Positions 8,914 to 17,904 of a stretch of 64,000 nt of DNA are shown one piece after another; the stretch's first letter is position 1, and each line of letters begins with the position of its first letter. The translations under genes were made by a program, and so were the position numbers. Source of the stretch: Lachnospiraceae bacterium. GTDB lineage: Bacteria; Bacillota; Clostridia; Lachnospirales; Lachnospiraceae. The DNA is taken from assembly GCA_021770345.1 (NCBI GenBank), contig JAETRD010000004.1:1-64000 (forward strand), written 5' to 3'. Under the pieces are notes generated by a model that ran no database searches, was not told the origin of the DNA, and was given only the letters and a program-made list of their open reading frames with translations.

Positions 8914-8942
8914 TTGACGAATCCGCCTTTCCTCATTATAAT
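8914..8942 (+). promoter_or_regulatory. Promoter of the ABC importer operon
   Basis: TTGACG (8914-8919), exactly 17 nt, TATAAT (8937-8942). The leader before the start at 8989 is only about 40 nt, too short for a T-box or riboswitch. Confidence 0.8.
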
Positions 8943-8988
8943 TTTTCTATCAAAAGCAGTAATGCGTTAAAGCATTAAAGGAGGATTT

Positions 8989-10062
8989 ATGAAAAAACAA
9001 ACAAGATTCTTTTCGATTATGATGGCTGCCGCAATGGCGCTCTCTCTGGGTGCCTGCGGCGGTGACGACAAGTCCGCTTCCAATTCGGGCAGCGCGGACG
9101 GAAATGCTTCTGCGGCAACCGAAGCCGACGGCAATGCCAGCGGTTCGGCGGAATCCGATGCCGCTTCCTCAGACGGAAAAACTTACAGGATCGGCATTGT
9201 ACAGCAGTTAGAGCACCCGGCGCTTGACTCCGCTTCCGAGGGCTTTATGGACGCGCTCACCGAACTGCTCGGCGAGGGAAATGTCACCTTTGACCTTCAG
9301 AATGCCCAGGGCGAGCAGGCCAACTGTGCCACGATCAGCAACCGTTTCGTCTCTGACAATTGCGACCTGATTCTCGCAAATGCAACGACCGCGCTGCAGT
9401 GTGCGGGCGCAGCCACAAGCACGATTCCGATTCTCGGGACTTCCGTCACCGACTACGCCACCGCCCTTGATATGGACGACTGGAGCGGTACAACCGGGCG
9501 CAACATCTCCGGAACTTCCGACCTTGCCCCGATCGATCAGCAGGAGGACATGCTGCTTGAGTTGTTCCCCGATGCGAAGACGGTCGGTATCATCTACTGC
9601 TCCGCAGAGCCGAATTCCGCATATCAGGCGGCAAAATTCGAGGAAGCTCTGGAAGCGGACGGAATCGCATACAAGGAATTTACCGCAGCCGATTCCAACG
9701 ATATCGCAGCGGTCGTACAGAATGCCGTAAACGAAGCGGATGTCCTCTATGTTCCGACTGACAACACGATGGCCGGCAACGCCGAGACCATCAACAATAT
9801 CGCGCTTCCCGCGGGGGTGCCGATCGTTGCCGGCGAGGAGGGGATCTGTGGCGGCTGCGGCGCCGCAACGCTCTCGATCAGCTATTACGATATCGGCTAC
9901 ACCGCCGGTGAGATGGCTTACGATGTCCTGGTAAACGGCGCCGACATCTCCTCCATGGAGATTGCGTATGCTCCGACCGTCACCAAAAAATACAATGCCG
10001 CAATCTGCGAGCAGCTCGGCATTACCGTTCCGGACGATTATGTCGCAATTGAGGTTGAATAA
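8989..10062 (+). CDS. ABC transporter substrate-binding lipoprotein (TrpX/ABC_sub_bind family)
   Basis: 357 residues. Signal peptide with lipobox LSLGACGG (lipidated Cys at about 23), then a low-complexity Ser/Ala/Asp linker to about residue 60, then an ABC_sub_bind-type periplasmic-binding fold (YRIGIVQQLEHPALDSASEG, VPTDNTMAGN, PIVAGEEGICGGCGAATLSISYYDIG). The extracellular protein should deliver its ligand to the permease encoded next. Relatives include the streptococcal tryptophan importer TrpXYZ, but members of this family take several substrates and the ligand cannot be read from sequence. Confidence 0.85.
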   Translation: MKKQTRFFSIMMAAAMALSLGACGGDDKSASNSGSADGNASAATEADGNASGSAESDAASSDGKTYRIGIVQQLEHPALDSASEGFMDALTELLGEGNVTFDLQNAQGEQANCATISNRFVSDNCDLILANATTALQCAGAATSTIPILGTSVTDYATALDMDDWSGTTGRNISGTSDLAPIDQQEDMLLELFPDAKTVGIIYCSAEPNSAYQAAKFEEALEADGIAYKEFTAADSNDIAAVVQNAVNEADVLYVPTDNTMAGNAETINNIALPAGVPIVAGEEGICGGCGAATLSISYYDIGYTAGEMAYDVLVNGADISSMEIAYAPTVTKKYNAAICEQLGITVPDDYVAIEVE

Positions 10063-10100
10063 TTTTTTACTTTAATTTTTTAGGAAGATGAGGGTTTGAC

Positions 10101-11042
10101 ATGACAATCTTAATGTCCTTAGACCCCGCGTCTCTCCTCCGTTCCATGCCCGGTGCCTGCGCACAGGGACTGATCTGGGGATTGATGGCTCTCGGGGTCT
10201 ATATCACTTACCGTCTGCTGGACTTTGCCGACCTGACCGTGGACGGCTCTCTTGCAACCGGAGGCGCCGTTGCGGTTATGCTGATCCGCGGCGGCATGAA
10301 TCCGTGGCTCGCACTTATTTTTGCTTTTATCGCAGGTATGGCCGCCGGTCTCGTCACCGGACTTTTGCACACCGCACTCGGAATTCCGGGGATTCTGGCC
10401 GGTATTTTAACCCAGATTTCCCTTTATTCCATTAACTTAAACATCATGGGCTGTTCGAATCAGGCCGTCAGCGTAGACAAGTACAATCTGGTTGTCTCAC
10501 TCCGCTATATTTCGGATTCCCCCATATCAAAAATCCGTGTGTTTGCCACAAGTATCCTGTTTTGTCTCGCCGTTGTCATGATTCTCTACTGGTATTTCGG
10601 GACCGAGCAGGGACATGCCATCCGTGCAACCGGATGCAATCCGCAGATGGCAAGAGCGCAGGGCATCAACACTGATTTTCATACGGTGCTCGCACTGATG
10701 ATTTCCAACGGGCTTGTCGGGCTTTCCGGCGGACTGTACGCACAGTATCAGGGCGCCGCGGATGTCAACATGGGCCGCGGCGCCATCGTCATCGGACTCG
10801 CAGCCGTGATCATCGGCGAGGTCGTGTTCGGCAAACTCTGTGCCGGCAAGTATTTCGCGTTTGCCTACACCATGCTCTCGGTGATCGCCGGAGCCATCAT
10901 TTACTATATTGTCATGAACCTGGTATTGTGGTTAAAGCTTCCCTCTGACGACCTGAAGCTGTTTTCCGCGATTGTCGTAGCGCTTTTCCTCGCGATTCCA
11001 TATCTCAAAGCGAAATACGGCAGGAAGGAGGCGCGCGCATGA
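10101..11042 (+). CDS. ABC transporter permease (branched-chain amino-acid type)
   Basis: 313 residues, strongly hydrophobic with about eight to ten membrane segments, matching the BPD_transp_2 family. RATGCNPQMARAQGIN in the middle is the cytoplasmic loop that contacts the ATPase (EAA-like). It is the membrane channel of the importer. The start has GAGGG 6 nt upstream, and its stop overlaps the ATPase start by 4 nt (ATGA), a sign of translational coupling. Confidence 0.9.
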   Translation: MTILMSLDPASLLRSMPGACAQGLIWGLMALGVYITYRLLDFADLTVDGSLATGGAVAVMLIRGGMNPWLALIFAFIAGMAAGLVTGLLHTALGIPGILAGILTQISLYSINLNIMGCSNQAVSVDKYNLVVSLRYISDSPISKIRVFATSILFCLAVVMILYWYFGTEQGHAIRATGCNPQMARAQGINTDFHTVLALMISNGLVGLSGGLYAQYQGAADVNMGRGAIVIGLAAVIIGEVVFGKLCAGKYFAFAYTMLSVIAGAIIYYIVMNLVLWLKLPSDDLKLFSAIVVALFLAIPYLKAKYGRKEARA

Positions 11043-11842
11043 CCGAAATGCTGAAAATCGAGCATATCCGCAAAACCTTCAATCCCGGAACCATCAACGA
11101 GAAAGTTGCGTTAGACGGCGTCGACCTCGTCTTAAATGAAGGCGACTTTGTCACGGTCATCGGCGGAAACGGCGCCGGGAAATCGACGACGCTCAATGCA
11201 GTCGCCGGCGTGTGGCCGGTGGATTCCGGCAAAATTTATATCGGCGGCGACGACGTGACGAAACTCTCCGAATATAAACGGGCAAAATACCTCGGACGCG
11301 TCTTTCAGGATCCCATGACCGGAACCGCCACCACAATGTCCATCGAGGAAAATATGGCAATTGCCGCCCGCCGCGGCGAGGGCCGGGGATTAAGCTGGGG
11401 GATTACCCGAAAAGAGAGGGCCCTCTACCGCTCCATGCTCGCCACGTTAGATCTCGGACTTGAGGATCGTCTCTCGAGCAAAGTCGGACTTCTCTCCGGC
11501 GGGCAGCGCCAGGCCATCACGCTGCTGATGGCATCCATCAAACACCCGAAGTTGCTGCTGCTCGATGAGCACACTGCCGCTCTGGATCCAAAAACAGCCG
11601 CAAAAGTCCTTGAAATTTCAGACAAGATCATTGCGGAGAATCATCTGACCGCCATGATGGTCACACACAATATGAAAGATGCGATCGCGCACGGAAATCG
11701 ACTGATTATGATGCACGAGGGCCGCGTGATCTTAAATATCGCGGGCGAAGAAAAAAAGAAACTGACCGTCGAGGATCTGCTTCACCAGTTTGAGCGCGTC
11801 AGCGGCGAGGAGTTTGCAAGCGACAAGGCGCTGCTCTCCTAA
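11039..11842 (+). CDS. ABC transporter ATP-binding protein
   Basis: 267 residues. Walker A GGNGAGKST, signature LLSGGQRQAITL, Walker B LLLLDEHTAALDP and switch His in MMVTHNM are all present. It drives import through the preceding permease. Start ATG overlaps the permease stop. Closest type is the ATPase of TrpXYZ-like systems. Confidence 0.92.
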   Translation: MTEMLKIEHIRKTFNPGTINEKVALDGVDLVLNEGDFVTVIGGNGAGKSTTLNAVAGVWPVDSGKIYIGGDDVTKLSEYKRAKYLGRVFQDPMTGTATTMSIEENMAIAARRGEGRGLSWGITRKERALYRSMLATLDLGLEDRLSSKVGLLSGGQRQAITLLMASIKHPKLLLLDEHTAALDPKTAAKVLEISDKIIAENHLTAMMVTHNMKDAIAHGNRLIMMHEGRVILNIAGEEKKKLTVEDLLHQFERVSGEEFASDKALLS

Positions 11843-11844
11843 AG

Positions 11845-11936
11845 GTTTACACTGCGGCGTGTAAACATCCCGACATTTCAAAAGCTGCCGGCGGGGACAC
11901 TTTATCAACAGAATCGTCCCTGCCGGCAGCTTTTTT
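11845..11936 (+). terminator. Tandem hairpins and terminator after the ABC importer
   Basis: A first hairpin GTTTACAC/GTGTAAAC (about 11845-11866) lacks a T-run. A second, AAAGCTGCCGGC-GGGGAC (11881-11898) with its complement (11916-11933), has an 18-bp stem with one G-U pair and ends in TTTTTT. The second is the terminator. Confidence 0.85.
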
Positions 11937-11999
11937 CTGATGCCGCCGCATATTTCCGTTTCACTACATTCGTCAAATCCATCTCTTTTGCCGTAGCAC

Positions 12000-12206
12000 T
12001 CACTGCATCTGCAGCGTCTCCGCCTCTGTCGCCACTGCGGCGGATTCCGCCGCCCTGTGCCCGGCAATATCCTGCTTTGCAACAATCACAAAAGCCGTCA
12101 CTACAAGCACCAACAGAATCGCGGCGGCGATTGCCGGGATAAACATGTGCACGTCCGCGCTGGCCCGGTAGCCCCCACGATCCAGATTATCGTCAAATCT
12201 CTTCAC
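12000..12206 (-). CDS. Small single-pass membrane protein
   Basis: 68 residues, GTG start with GGAGGAGG upstream. A charged N-terminus (MKRFDDNLDRGGY) is followed by one membrane helix at about residues 20-43 (MFIPAIAAAILLVLVVTAFVIVA) and a short charged tail. It starts 23 nt after the YbjQ-like gene on the same strand, so they probably form an operon. No family recognised; the coupling and codon pattern make it likely real. Confidence 0.55.
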   Translation of the reverse strand: MKRFDDNLDRGGYRASADVHMFIPAIAAAILLVLVVTAFVIVAKQDIAGHRAAESAAVATEAETLQMQ

Positions 12207-12229
12207 GTCCGCTCCGTCCTCCTCCGCCG

Positions 12230-12550
12230 CTATTCACACACCACGGCCGTTCCGGATGCCGTCACCATCAGCATGCCGTTATTCGCCCCCAGCACTTCGT
12301 AATCGATATCCACACCCACAACCGCATTTGCTCCCAGATGGGCGGCCCGCTGCTGCATTTCGGCCAAAGCCTGCTCTCTGGCGCGCATCAGTTCATCCTC
12401 ATAAGAATTCGAGCGTCCTCCGAAAAAATTGGTAAGGCCGGCCGCAAAATCCCGCACAAAATCCACACCAGATACCACCTCTCCGAATACGATACCGCGA
12501 TATTCCACGATTCTTTTTCCCTCAATCTGGGGCGTTGTTGTAACAATCAT
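12230..12550 (-). CDS. YbjQ/UPF0145 family protein (heavy-metal-binding-like domain)
   Basis: 106 residues. The family pattern is clear: [32 protein letters not shown], a [16 protein letters not shown] helix, [16 protein letters not shown] and [11 protein letters not shown]. These proteins form pentameric barrels of unknown role. Start 12550 has GGAGG 7 nt upstream. It is followed by the small membrane protein at 12000-12206. Confidence 0.85.
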   Translation of the reverse strand: MIVTTTPQIEGKRIVEYRGIVFGEVVSGVDFVRDFAAGLTNFFGGRSNSYEDELMRAREQALAEMQQRAAHLGANAVVGVDIDYEVLGANNGMLMVTASGTAVVCE

Positions 12551-12670
12551 TGATATACCTCCTTCGTCTCCCGTCAATTCTGTCCTTCTTTTCTGTTTTC
12601 TATCATAAAGCAAAGCATACCGTCTGTTCAAGTACCGGAGAAAAAATTTTTTCTTAGAGTTTTCTTAATT

Positions 12671-12709
12671 AAAAAAACAGAACCCGAATCCGCACAGATC
12701 CGGGCCCTG
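12671..12709 (-). terminator. Terminator of carAB
   Basis: On the minus strand CAGGGCCCGGATC pairs with GATTCGGGTTCTG (13 bp including three G-U pairs), followed by TTTTTTT at 12677-12671. Confidence 0.8.
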
Positions 12710-12726
12710 CCTTTTATTTTGTTTTT

Positions 12727-15700
12727 CTATAAATTCTTCACGGTCGCGATATCCACCGGCGTCAGCATGTCCGTCGCCGTCTCGAGGCTTCTCGCCAGCG
12801 CGCCGGCCGTGTCCATTGCCGTAATGCAGTAGACGCCTGTCTCGATCGCGTTTCTGCGGATCAGAAATCCGTCTCGGGTCTTGTCGCCGTTCCCCTGTGT
12901 CGGCGTATCGATCACAAGGTCTATCTTATGGCCGAGAATCAGATCCATCACGTTCGGGGACTCCTGCGAGATTTTGTTGACCCGTCTCGCGTTTACCCCG
13001 TGCTCCTGCAGATACTTTGCAGTGCTCCTCGTCGCATAAATCGTATACCCAAGCGCCTCAAAGCGCTTTGCGACATCCACAGCCTCCGGCTTGTCCGCAT
13101 CCTTCACGGTCATGATCATCTGCTTATACTTCGGCAGCGTGACCCCCGCGCCGAGGAACGCCTTGTAGAGCGCCTCGTTAAAGGTTTTGGCGATGCCGAG
13201 ACACTCGCCGGTCGATTTCATCTCCGGTCCGAGTGAAATCTCTGCGCCGCGCAGCTTCTCAAACGAAAATACCGGCATCTTAATCGCAATATAATCCGCC
13301 GCCGGAGCAAGCCCCGGCTCATATCCGAGACCGCGTATCGTATTTCCGATAATCACCTTTGTCGCCAGATCCACAATCGGGATTCCCGTCACCTTGCTGA
13401 TATAAGGCACAGTCCGCGAGGAACGCGGATTTACCTCAATCACATAGACTTCCTCGTCCATCGCGATAAACTGGATATTAATCAGTCCGACCACATGAAG
13501 CGCCTGCGCCAGCCGCTTTGTGTACTCAACGATCGTCTCCTTCACATGATCGCTAATCGTCGGCGCCGGATAGACGGAGATGCTGTCTCCGGAGTGAACG
13601 CCGGTGCGCTCGATGTGCTCCATAATTCCAGGAATCAGAATATCGGTCCCGTCACAGACCGCGTCCACTTCAATCTCTTTTCCCTGCAGGTATTTGTCCA
13701 CGAGAATCGGGTGATCCTGCGCGATACGGTTGATAATCCCGATAAACTCCTCTATCTCCGCGTCGTTAAATGCGATTTTCATGCCCTGGCCGCCCAGCAC
13801 ATAGGACGGGCGCACGAGCACCGGATATCCGAGGCGGTTTGCAACCTCCTTCGCCTCCGCAGCCGTAAACACGGTACCGCCTGCGGCTCGCGGGATTTGC
13901 GTCTGTTCGAGGATCTGATCAAACAATTCGCGGTCCTCCGCGGCGTCCACATCCTCCGCTTTCGTGCCCAGAATCCGCACACCCATCTTCATCAGGCTCT
14001 CAGTCAGCTTAATCGCGGTCTGCCCGCCGAACTGTACGACCGCGCCGTCCGGCTTCTCCAGCCGCACAATCGCCTCCACATCCTCCGGCGTCAGCGGCTC
14101 AAAGTACAGCTTATCCGCAATATCAAAGTCTGTCGACACCGTCTCGGGATTGTTGTTGACAATCACTGTCTCCCAGCCCTCTTTTGCAAATGCCCAGGTA
14201 CAGTGCACGGAACAGTAATCAAACTCAATCCCCTGCCCGATGCGAATCGGTCCCGAACCCAGCACAAGTACTTTCTTTTTCGGGTTCGTCTCGGCCGCCT
14301 CATTCTCGCTGCCGAAAACCGAATAATAATAAGGGGTTTCCGCCGCAAACTCTGCGGCGCAGGTATCCACCATCTTATAGGCCGCCACAATCCCGTTCTC
14401 ATAGCGCATGTCGTGAATTTCACGCTCGCTCTTTCCGGTCAGCGCGGCGATCACGTTGTCCGGGAACTCAATGCGCTTTGCCTCTTTTAACAGTTCCACC
14501 GTAAGCGATTCGTTTTGCAGCCGCTGCTCCATCTCGACCAAAATCGCAAGCTTATCGATAAACCAGCTGTCAATCATCGTGATTTCATGAATCTCCTCAT
14601 AGGAAATCCCTCTGCGGAGCGCCTCCGCGATCACCCAGATTCTGCGGTCGTCAACCTTCTCTAACTGCGCCACAAGTTCCGCTCTGCTCAATCCGGAGAA
14701 ATCGTAAGACATCAGGCTGTCCACATGCTGCTCTAAGGAGCGGATTGCCTTCATCAGCGCCCCCTCAAAGTTATCGCAGATACTCATAACCTCGCCGGTG
14801 GCCTTCATCTGCGTCGTGAGCGTGCGCTTTGCCGTGATAAACTTGTCAAACGGAAGACGCGGAATCTTCACCACACAGTAGTCGAGCATCGGCTCAAAGC
14901 TCGCGTACGTCTTCTGCGTGATGGCATTCTTAATCTCATCGAGCGTGTAGCCGAGTGCAATCTTGGCCGCGACCTTCGCAATCGGATAACCGGTGGCCTT
15001 TGATGCAAGCGCCGACGAACGGGACACGCGGGGATTCACCTCAATCACGCAGTACTCAAACGTCTCCGGATGCAGCGCGTACTGCACGTTACAGCCTCCC
15101 GTAATATTTAATTCAGATATAATATTTAGTGCAGACGTCCGAAGCATCTGATATTCTTTATCTCCCAGCGTCTGTGAAGGCGCCACGACGATCGAGTCGC
15201 CGGTGTGCACGCCGACCGGGTCGATGTTTTCCATATTACACACCGTGATGCAGTTACCCGCGGCATCCCGCATCACTTCGTACTCGATTTCCTTCCATCC
15301 CGCGATGCAGCGCTCGACCAGCACCTCGCCGACGCGGGAAAGCCGCAGACCGTTTGTCAGGATCTCAATCAGTTCCGCCTCATTGTGCGCGATACCGCCG
15401 CCGCTTCCACCCAGCGTAAATGCCGGCCGAAGCACAACCGGATAACCGATGGTGTTCGTAAAACGGATCCCGTCCTGTACGTTATTCACCACCGTCGAGG
15501 CCGCGCACGGCTCCCCGATTTTTTCCATTGTATCCTTAAACGCCTGGCGGTCCTCCGCCTTGAAAATCGTCTCCGCTGTCGTTCCGATTAAATTTACATT
15601 ATATTTTTTAAGAATTCCTTTTTCGGAGAGCTCCATACCGAGATTCAGTCCGGCCTGTCCGCCGAGTGTCGGCAGGATGCTGTCCGGCTTTTCCTTTGCG

Positions 15701-15933
15701 ATAATCTGCTCTAACACAGGGACCGTCAGCGGTTCGATATAGACTTCGTCCGCGATTTCCTTGTCGGTCATAATCGTTGCCGGATTGGAGTTTACCAGCA
15801 CAACTTCTACCCCTTCTTCCTTTAAGGAGCGGCAAGCCTGTGTTCCTGCGTAGTCAAATTCCGCCGCCTGGCCGATGACGATGGGGCCGGAGCCGATCAC
15901 CATTACTTTTTTAATCTTCTGATTTCTAGGCAT
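12727..15933 (-). CDS. carB: Carbamoyl-phosphate synthase, large subunit
   Basis: 1068 residues, full family length. It makes carbamoyl phosphate from bicarbonate, ammonia (from CarA) and two ATP, feeding pyrimidine and arginine synthesis. The two homologous ATP-grasp halves are visible, each opening with a KVLVLGSGPIRIGQG-like motif and containing EVNPRVSRSSAL or EVNPRSSRTVPY. The C-terminal MGS-like regulatory domain follows from about residue 930. Its ATG overlaps the carA stop (TAATG), indicating coupled translation. Confidence 0.97.
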   Translation of the reverse strand: MPRNQKIKKVMVIGSGPIVIGQAAEFDYAGTQACRSLKEEGVEVVLVNSNPATIMTDKEIADEVYIEPLTVPVLEQIIAKEKPDSILPTLGGQAGLNLGMELSEKGILKKYNVNLIGTTAETIFKAEDRQAFKDTMEKIGEPCAASTVVNNVQDGIRFTNTIGYPVVLRPAFTLGGSGGGIAHNEAELIEILTNGLRLSRVGEVLVERCIAGWKEIEYEVMRDAAGNCITVCNMENIDPVGVHTGDSIVVAPSQTLGDKEYQMLRTSALNIISELNITGGCNVQYALHPETFEYCVIEVNPRVSRSSALASKATGYPIAKVAAKIALGYTLDEIKNAITQKTYASFEPMLDYCVVKIPRLPFDKFITAKRTLTTQMKATGEVMSICDNFEGALMKAIRSLEQHVDSLMSYDFSGLSRAELVAQLEKVDDRRIWVIAEALRRGISYEEIHEITMIDSWFIDKLAILVEMEQRLQNESLTVELLKEAKRIEFPDNVIAALTGKSEREIHDMRYENGIVAAYKMVDTCAAEFAAETPYYYSVFGSENEAAETNPKKKVLVLGSGPIRIGQGIEFDYCSVHCTWAFAKEGWETVIVNNNPETVSTDFDIADKLYFEPLTPEDVEAIVRLEKPDGAVVQFGGQTAIKLTESLMKMGVRILGTKAEDVDAAEDRELFDQILEQTQIPRAAGGTVFTAAEAKEVANRLGYPVLVRPSYVLGGQGMKIAFNDAEIEEFIGIINRIAQDHPILVDKYLQGKEIEVDAVCDGTDILIPGIMEHIERTGVHSGDSISVYPAPTISDHVKETIVEYTKRLAQALHVVGLINIQFIAMDEEVYVIEVNPRSSRTVPYISKVTGIPIVDLATKVIIGNTIRGLGYEPGLAPAADYIAIKMPVFSFEKLRGAEISLGPEMKSTGECLGIAKTFNEALYKAFLGAGVTLPKYKQMIMTVKDADKPEAVDVAKRFEALGYTIYATRSTAKYLQEHGVNARRVNKISQESPNVMDLILGHKIDLVIDTPTQGNGDKTRDGFLIRRNAIETGVYCITAMDTAGALARSLETATDMLTPVDIATVKNL

Positions 15934-17003
15934 TAGTTATCTCCTCCCATCATCGTGATAAACCGGTCAAACAGATACGCGGAATCCTGCGGCCCGGGGC
16001 ACGCCTCCGGATGAAACTGCACGGTAAAAATGTTCTTCCCAACATAGGCAAGCCCCTCGTTTGTGCCGTCATTGACATTGACGAAAGCCGGCTTCGCCAC
16101 CTTCGGGTCCAGTGCTTCCGTGTCCACGACATATCCGTGGTTCTGGGAAGAGATATAGACTCTCCCCGTCTCCAGATCTTTAACCGGATGATTACCGCCG
16201 CGGTGACCGTATTTCATCTTGTGCGTGTCGAGCCCGTTGGCCAGCGCCATCAGCTGATGTCCAAGACAGATTGCAAAAATCGGTGTGTCGGAGTTGTAAA
16301 GCTTCTTTACCTCCGCGATGATGTCGCCGCACTCCTTCGGATCCCCCGGGCCGTTGCTCAACATAATCCCGTCCGGCTGTGCCGCCAGAATCTCCTCCGC
16401 CGGCGTGTGCGCCGGATAGATCGTCACCTCGCAGCCGCGCTTATGAAGTGACTGTGCGATATTGTTCTTCGCGCCGTAGTCTAAGAGCGCCACATGCCAT
16501 TTACCGCCTCTGAGCACACGCTTTTCCGTACAGGTTACCTTGTCCACCACATTTCCGGTGCGATATTCTTTTAATCTTGGAATAATCAAATCAAGATTAT
16601 AGTTTTCATCAGTCGTGATCATCCCATTCATCGTGCCTTTCTCGCGCAGGATCTTCGTGAGCGCGCGCGTATCAATGCCGCAGATACCGGGTATGTCATA
16701 TTTCGTGAGGAAATCCCCAATCGTCCCCTCACATCGGAAATTGCTGGGCATCCGCGACAGTTCGCGCACAATATAGCCGTCCGGCCAGGGCCTGCCTGAC
16801 TCCATGTCAGGCGTAATCCCATAATTTCCGATCAGCGGATAGGTCATCACAACCGCCTGTCCTGCGTAGGACGGATCCGTCAGAACCTCCAAATACCCGG
16901 TCATCGACGTGTTAAACACGATTTCGCTGATGACCTCTCTGGCAGAACCGATACTGGTTCCGGTAAACACATTCCCGTCTTCGAGTATCAAAAAAGCTTT
17001 CAT
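15933..17003 (-). CDS. carA: Carbamoyl-phosphate synthase, small (glutaminase) subunit
   Basis: 356 residues. Hydrolyses glutamine and channels ammonia to CarB. The N-terminal CPSase domain (MKAFLILEDGNVFTGTSIGS) is followed by a class I amidotransferase domain with nucleophile Cys in AICLGHQLMALANG and the His/Glu pair in QFHPEACPGP. Start has GGGTAGG upstream. The gene has its own leader with a promoter and a weak attenuator-like hairpin. Confidence 0.97.
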   Translation of the reverse strand: MKAFLILEDGNVFTGTSIGSAREVISEIVFNTSMTGYLEVLTDPSYAGQAVVMTYPLIGNYGITPDMESGRPWPDGYIVRELSRMPSNFRCEGTIGDFLTKYDIPGICGIDTRALTKILREKGTMNGMITTDENYNLDLIIPRLKEYRTGNVVDKVTCTEKRVLRGGKWHVALLDYGAKNNIAQSLHKRGCEVTIYPAHTPAEEILAAQPDGIMLSNGPGDPKECGDIIAEVKKLYNSDTPIFAICLGHQLMALANGLDTHKMKYGHRGGNHPVKDLETGRVYISSQNHGYVVDTEALDPKVAKPAFVNVNDGTNEGLAYVGKNIFTVQFHPEACPGPQDSAYLFDRFITMMGGDN

Positions 17004-17032
17004 TTGTTTTCCTACCCTTTCATTATTTTTCC

Positions 17033-17056
17033 AAAAAAAAAAACGTTTCCGTTTTT
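17033..17056 (-). promoter_or_regulatory. Possible attenuator hairpin in the carA leader
   Basis: On the minus strand AAAACG-GAAA-CGTTTT is followed by a run of eleven T. The stem is short and AT-rich. It lies between the proposed promoter and the carA start, so it could act in leader control. A canonical PyrR-binding loop was not found. Confidence 0.3.
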
Positions 17057-17134
17057 CTTTAAAAGTCCGGACTCATCTTCGGCGGATAAAAGACATATGC
17101 CCCCTGCCCGCCGGGTCGTCCCTAAATTGTAAAA

Positions 17135-17163
17135 AGTTTATCATACCACAGAATATTTTTCAA
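17135..17163 (-). promoter_or_regulatory. Promoter of carAB
   Basis: TTGAAA (17158-17163), 17-nt spacer, TAAACT (17135-17140) on the minus strand. Confidence 0.45.
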
Positions 17164-17261
17164 CCTTTTCCCACAACAAATACCGCTGAGATTTTATCCG
17201 TTCCACGGGAAAAAATAGTTATTATCGCCAAAGAGGCTGCACGCTTCACAAACCGGTTGCA

Positions 17262-17789
17262 TTAATGCGACTGTTCCTGCTCCTCCGACTCCTTTACGCG
17301 CTCCCGGTAGACTTCATCCGTGATCAGTCCGTCCGACGCAATGTGATAAACCGTCACACCGGTAAACAGCGCCGTCGTAAACACGAGCACAGCCGCCGTA
17401 ATCGCAAGCACAACCTTATTCGATACCTTTTTGGTCGGATAACGCACCTCCCCGATGCCGAGCACGCGCGCCGCATAGCGCTTCATATATTTTGAGAGCT
17501 CTCTGTCAACCCCGTACTGCTGATATTCCGGCCTCACATAGAGAAGGCTCGGATGCCCGTTCCCCTGCAGCGCCGAGACGCCGCACATCCAGCCGCGGTC
17601 GAATGCGCCCCAGACTGTCAGCCGCCCCTGGCTTATCTCATTCTGAAAATTTTCCAAATTTACATATCGGAAAAACTTTTCGACTTCCTCTTCGTTATTC
17701 ACCGTCGGGCGTATACATTGATTGTAAATATCCTGCGCCAACTGTACCGCCCATTGTACCTCATGGCTCTGTAGCATTCGTACTTCCAT
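17262..17789 (-). CDS. GNAT-like acetyltransferase with C-terminal membrane anchor
   Basis: 175 residues. Residues 1-115 look like a GNAT fold: LQSHEVQWAVQLAQDIYNQC, WGAFDRGWMCGVSALQG, and the acetyl-CoA site-like LLYVRPEYQQYGVDRELSKY. A single membrane helix follows at about residues 130-155 (VVLAITAAVLVFTTALFTGV) and a short charged tail. It may modify a membrane-proximal target. The start at 17789 has AGAGGAA 4 nt upstream, within a leader resembling that of rapZ. Substrate unknown. Confidence 0.65.
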   Translation of the reverse strand: MEVRMLQSHEVQWAVQLAQDIYNQCIRPTVNNEEEVEKFFRYVNLENFQNEISQGRLTVWGAFDRGWMCGVSALQGNGHPSLLYVRPEYQQYGVDRELSKYMKRYAARVLGIGEVRYPTKKVSNKVVLAITAAVLVFTTALFTGVTVYHIASDGLITDEVYRERVKESEEQEQSH

Positions 17790-17904
17790 CGTTCCTCTCA
17801 TTCTGCCGCCGCAGGCGGCACAGACCCGTCGTTCTGGTATAATCATAACATAGTTTTTTTCATACGTCACGGGTCCGACAGAAACTTTCGGCAAAAAAGC
17901 GTAT

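Noticed and set aside
8943-8988. T-box or riboswitch before the TrpXYZ-like importer
   Set aside because: The leader is only about 40 nt.
11732-12085. 117-codon minus-strand ORF across the importer terminator
   Set aside because: It overlaps the end of the ATPase gene and the terminator; the 68-codon ORF in another frame fits better.
13495-14490. 331-codon plus-strand ORF inside carB
   Set aside because: Antisense shadow of a well-identified gene; Arg/His/Leu-rich and without a recognisable domain.
17004-17135. PyrR-binding attenuator before carA
   Set aside because: A weak hairpin with a long T-run exists, but the PyrR recognition loop was not found.
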